Assembly: GCF_030817835.1 (NCBI RefSeq) | Contig: NZ_JAUSZR010000001.1 | Coordinates: 2,976,001-3,040,000, forward strand | Source of the DNA: Pseudarthrobacter sp. W1I19 | GTDB taxonomy: Bacteria; Actinomycetota; Actinomycetes; Actinomycetales; Micrococcaceae | DNA length: 64,000 nucleotides | Reading direction: 5' to 3' | In this document: piece by piece, positions 61,302 through 64,000 of the stretch | Numbering within the stretch: the first letter of the stretch is position 1 | How the letters are laid out: every line of letters begins with the position of its first letter | Made by a program: the position numbers and the translations under genes | The notes under the pieces: model-generated | Database searches by the model: none | What the model was told of the DNA's origin: nothing | Seen by the model: only the letters and a program-made list of their open reading frames with translations

Positions 61302-62264
61302 TTACAGGATGGTGTCGGAGATGATTCGCGCGCCGGGAACGGGGCCGTGGACGGCGAGGGCCGTGAGGCCGTAGCGCCGCAGGTTCTCCGCCAGGCCCTC
61401 TGCGGCAACGGGGTCATCGGCCAACAGCGCCACGGTGGGGCCCGAGCCGGAGACGATCCCTGCAACGGCACCGTGTGATTCGCCGATTCCCAGCGTATCG
61501 CGCAATGAGGGCGCCAACTTGATGGCGGCCCGCTGGAGGTCGTTGACCAGGACGCGGCTCAGCGCTTCTGCGTCCCCGCTGCGAAGGGCGGTGAGGATCT
61601 GCGGGTCCACGCCGGTGGGCTCGGCACCTTCGATGCCTTCCGCCGCCCGCAGCCGGTCCAGCGTCCTGTAGACCTCGGGTGTGGGGAGCCCGTAGTCCGC
61701 CGTGACCAGGACCCAGTCCGTCTGCGCCTTGGCCAGCGCCGGTGAAAGTTCGTCGCCCACCCCAAGGCCGACGGCGGTTCCGCCCAGCAGCGAGAAGGGG
61801 ACGTCGGCGCCGAGCTCGGCCGCCAGATGGGCGAGCTCCTCCCGCGAGAGGCCGCTGTTCCAGAGTGCGTCGCAGGCCAGCAGGGTTGCGGCGGCGTCGG
61901 CTGAGCCGCCGCCCATGCCGCCTGCCACGGGCACGCGCTTGGTGATCTCGAGGTGGACACCCGTTGGGCGTTCGGAAACGTCCGCCATGATGGCCGCCGC
62001 CTTATAGGCCAGGTTGTTCCCGTCCAGGGGGATGTCGACGGCGTCCAGGTCCAGTGTGCTGTCCGGGCTCAGGCTGACGGTAATCCCAGGCGTTTCGGTG
62101 CTGGTGGCCGCGACTTCCTCATACAGGGACACGGCGAGGTAAACGCTGGCTACCGAATGGTAGCCGTCCGGCCGCAGCGGGCCGACGTCCAGGGACACGT
62201 TCACCTTGCCCGGCGCCTTGGCCCTGACGGTCCTGGCGGCGAAGCGCCCCGGAAGGGCGTTCAC
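61302..62264 (-). CDS. ispE: 4-diphosphocytidyl-2-C-methyl-D-erythritol kinase
   Basis: A 320-residue GHMP kinase of the MEP isoprenoid pathway. [15 protein letters not shown] near 14-28 contains the catalytic Lys; [17 protein letters not shown] near 111-127 is the ATP-binding GHMP motif; [13 protein letters not shown] near 269 is the third motif. The GTG start overlaps the rsmA stop by 4 bp (GTGA), so the two are translationally coupled. The order rpfB-rsmA-ispE-ABC-F is conserved in actinobacteria. Confidence 0.96.
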   Translation of the reverse strand: MNALPGRFAARTVRAKAPGKVNVSLDVGPLRPDGYHSVASVYLAVSLYEEVAATSTETPGITVSLSPDSTLDLDAVDIPLDGNNLAYKAAAIMADVSERPTGVHLEITKRVPVAGGMGGGSADAAATLLACDALWNSGLSREELAHLAAELGADVPFSLLGGTAVGLGVGDELSPALAKAQTDWVLVTADYGLPTPEVYRTLDRLRAAEGIEGAEPTGVDPQILTALRSGDAEALSRVLVNDLQRAAIKLAPSLRDTLGIGESHGAVAGIVSGSGPTVALLADDPVAAEGLAENLRRYGLTALAVHGPVPGARIISDTIL

Positions 62265-63133
62265 GGGCGGGCCTCGCGGGCTTCGGCGATCCTTGCGAAG
62301 GCGGAAATGTCGATGACTTCACCACGGGCCGTGGGGTCGACGCCGGCGGCAACCAGGCAGCGCTCGGCCTCCGGAGCACTGCCGGCCCAACCGGCAAGTG
62401 CGGCGCGCAGGGTCTTGCGGCGCTGGGCGAAGGCAGCGTCAATCACGGCAAAAACCTGTTCCCGGGTGGCGGTGGTGGCCGGAGGTTCGTGCCGGGTGAA
62501 GGACACCAGTCCGGAATGGATCTTGGGGGCCGGCCAGAACACGTTCATTCCAATCACTCCGGCCTTGCGCATGTGGCTGTACCAGGCAGCCTTCACGGAC
62601 GGGACGCCGTAGATTTTGGATCCCGGCACGGCAGCCAGCCGGTCAGCCACCTCGTCCTGCACCATCACCAGGCCGTGCTGGAGGCTGGGGAAATGCTGCA
62701 GCAGGTGCAGCACAACGGGCACGGCCACGTTGTAAGGGAGGTTGGCCACCAGCGCGGTGGGCTGGACGGGGAGTTCTGTCACCTTCATGGCGTCAGCCTG
62801 GACCAGATGGAAGTTTCCGACGGCGGCAGGGCGCCATTCCTTGACGGTTTCGGGGAGCCTTGCAGCCAGTACGGGGTCGATTTCCACGGCCACCACGGCG
62901 GCGGCCGCGTCGAGCAGGCCGAGGGTCAGGGACCCGAGGCCAGGCCCTACTTCGAGCACTGTTTCATCCGGTCCAATGCCGGCCGCGGCCACGATCCTTC
63001 GGATGGTGTTGCCGTCAATCACAAAGTTCTGGCCCAGGGTCTTGGTGGGGCGGATGCCGATCTCTTCCGCCAGCCGGCGTATGTCGGAGGCACCAAACAG
63101 CGGTGCGGGCGCGGCGGGGATGGGTTCAGTCAC
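62261..63133 (-). CDS. rsmA: 16S rRNA dimethyladenosine transferase
   Basis: A 290-residue KsgA/RsmA that dimethylates two adjacent adenosines near the 3' end of 16S r[20 protein letters not shown] at 32-48 and [10 protein letters not shown] near 61-70 form the SAM-binding opening; [11 protein letters not shown] near 134 is the catalytic N-L-P-Y motif. The start is GTG at 63133. The gene is co-transcribed with ispE. Confidence 0.96.
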   Translation of the reverse strand: MTEPIPAAPAPLFGASDIRRLAEEIGIRPTKTLGQNFVIDGNTIRRIVAAAGIGPDETVLEVGPGLGSLTLGLLDAAAAVVAVEIDPVLAARLPETVKEWRPAAVGNFHLVQADAMKVTELPVQPTALVANLPYNVAVPVVLHLLQHFPSLQHGLVMVQDEVADRLAAVPGSKIYGVPSVKAAWYSHMRKAGVIGMNVFWPAPKIHSGLVSFTRHEPPATTATREQVFAVIDAAFAQRRKTLRAALAGWAGSAPEAERCLVAAGVDPTARGEVIDISAFARIAEAREARP

Positions 63134-63256
63134 CTAGGTATCCTATCCCGCGTGCCGGTCCCGGCCTGCCGGGCAAAGCTGCGGTTAAATGCCGCGGCCG
63201 GGCCCGGAAGATCCGGGTCCGGCCACGGTGCGGTGGGGCTTCAGTTATGCCGTCCG

Positions 63257-64000
63257 TCAGCGGCTTGCCGCCCAGCCGCAGCCCCAGGGCTGCAGGCCGC
63301 GCTGCGCGTAGACGCGGTTGGCGATGTCGATCTGTTGTGCCTTGCTGGCGAGGCTGGCGTTGGGGGCGTACGCGCCGCCGCCGGCTCCGATCCAGGTCCG
63401 GATGTCGAACTGGAGGCCACCGTAGTAGCCGTTGCCGCTGTTGATGGACCAATTGCCGCCTGATTCACACTGGGCGATCTTGTCCCACATGGCTTCGTTC
63501 ATCATGGCCGGAGCGGCTGCACCGGTGTTGGCACCGGCACTGGCACTGGCTGCCGGGGCCGGGGCGGCCTGGGCCACAGGCTTGGCTTTGGTGCCCACCG
63601 TGATCTTCTCGGTGACGGGCTGCGCGGTGACCGATTCGGTGACCAGGGTGCGGGATGCCTCGCGGCCATCAACGAGTACCAGCTTGAAGGTCTTCTCCAG
63701 CTTGCCGGCGGCACCGGCCTGGGTGACTTCCTTTTCACCCTTCAACAGCTCGGCACTTTCGACGGTCTCAGTCTTGAAGGGGACGTCCTCGGTGGTCACT
63801 GCGGTCTGTCCAACGTCCACGCGGGAGACCTTGATCACCATGTTGTTGACCACGTGGGCATTGGCCGGCTGGGAGGAGCGGTCGTTGGCTCCAAGGGTCA
63901 GGCCGGCATCCTCCAGGACTTTGCCCACGGTAGCGGCAGTGGTGGTGGCCGCCTGGACCTTGCCGTCGGCGACGATGCTCACGGACTTGGGGGTGGAGAT
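63257..64000 (-). CDS. rpfB: Resuscitation-promoting factor, RpfB-like (partial, N-terminus outside window)
   Basis: The minus-strand frame runs to the window edge, so the N-terminal part with signal peptide and upstream DUF348 repeats is missing. Visible are part of a DUF348 domain (VADGKVQAATTTAATVGKVL), a G5-type domain around KTETVESAELLKGEKEVTQAG, an Ala/Pro/Ser linker, and a transglycosylase-like Rpf domain with WDKIAQCESGGNWSINSG holding the catalytic Glu. The enzyme cuts peptidoglycan and promotes regrowth of dormant cells. It ends 123 bp before the rsmA start, in the conserved rpfB-rsmA-ispE order. Confidence 0.93.
   Translation of the reverse strand: MSTPKSVSIVADGKVQAATTTAATVGKVLEDAGLTLGANDRSSQPANAHVVNNMVIKVSRVDVGQTAVTTEDVPFKTETVESAELLKGEKEVTQAGAAGKLEKTFKLVLVDGREASRTLVTESVTAQPVTEKITVGTKAKPVAQAAPAPAASASAGANTGAAAPAMMNEAMWDKIAQCESGGNWSINSGNGYYGGLQFDIRTWIGAGGGAYAPNASLASKAQQIDIANRVYAQRGLQPWGCGWAASR

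Noticed and set aside
61268..61471. N-terminal extension of the ABC-F protein
   Set aside because: The extra 68 residues overlap ispE, are Pro/Arg/Ser-rich and do not resemble ABC-F proteins.

Overview
The window is high-GC actinobacterial chromosome, most consistent with the Micrococcaceae (Arthrobacter/Pseudarthrobacter type). The evidence is the GTG/TTG-rich starts, a GlnR-type nitrogen regulon, an acyl-CoA carboxylase locus with an epsilon subunit, a BirA without a DNA-binding domain, and gene orders shared with mycobacteria (birA-accD5-accE-maf-accA3; lpdA-deoD-pmmB; rpfB-ksgA-ispE ... glmU-prs-rplY-pth ... mfd). It is mostly core housekeeping and nitrogen-assimilation DNA with a few accessory insertions. 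I see no phage, insertion sequence or CRISPR array.

Layout. 1-4.5 kb: PH-domain protein, biotin ligase, an SDR, then carboxyltransferase and epsilon subunits of an acyl-CoA carboxylase. 4.5-13 kb: a DUF885 peptidase-like protein, an NmrA-like protein, a dicarboxylate symporter, a secreted repeat protein and a TetR-MMPL efflux pair. 13-17 kb: Maf, the biotin carboxylase/BCCP subunit that completes the carboxylase, an NTF2-like protein and an amidotransferase. 17-24 kb: an MHS transporter, then narK-nasC-nasB (nitrate uptake and reduction). 24-28 kb: an accessory operon of an Lgt-like membrane protein, two paralogous small membrane proteins, a Tes-like (COG1964-type) radical SAM enzyme and another membrane protein. 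28-32 kb: LpdA-type quinone reductase, purine nucleoside phosphorylase and phosphosugar mutase. 32-39 kb: nirD divergent from nirB-cobA-hemD, then a short FAD reductase. 39-41 kb: deoC, a small membrane protein and a YdjM-like protein. 41-47 kb: mfd (with an apparent frameshift) and an SDR/DUF2867-DUF2505-SCO4848 run. 47-55 kb: sufU-sufS and two large LuxR-type ATPase regulators. 55-64 kb: pth, rplY, prs, glmU, tRNA-Gln, an ABC-F protein, ispE, rsmA and a partial rpfB.

How the parts work together. BirA biotinylates the BCCP of the 13.8-kb subunit, which pairs with AccD/AccE from the 2.5-kb operon; both promoter regions carry the same palindrome (TTGTAG-N5-CTACA), suggesting one lipid-synthesis regulator. 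NarK, NasC, NasB, NirB and NirD form a complete nitrate-to-ammonium route. CobA and HemD supply siroheme precursors, and two four-repeat GlnR-like boxes with identical geometry precede narK and nirB. PunA, the phosphomutase and DeoC form a nucleoside catabolic set. The least understood unit is the Lgt-like/radical SAM operon at 24.4-27.9 kb, a candidate undescribed membrane-lipid or lipoprotein modification system.
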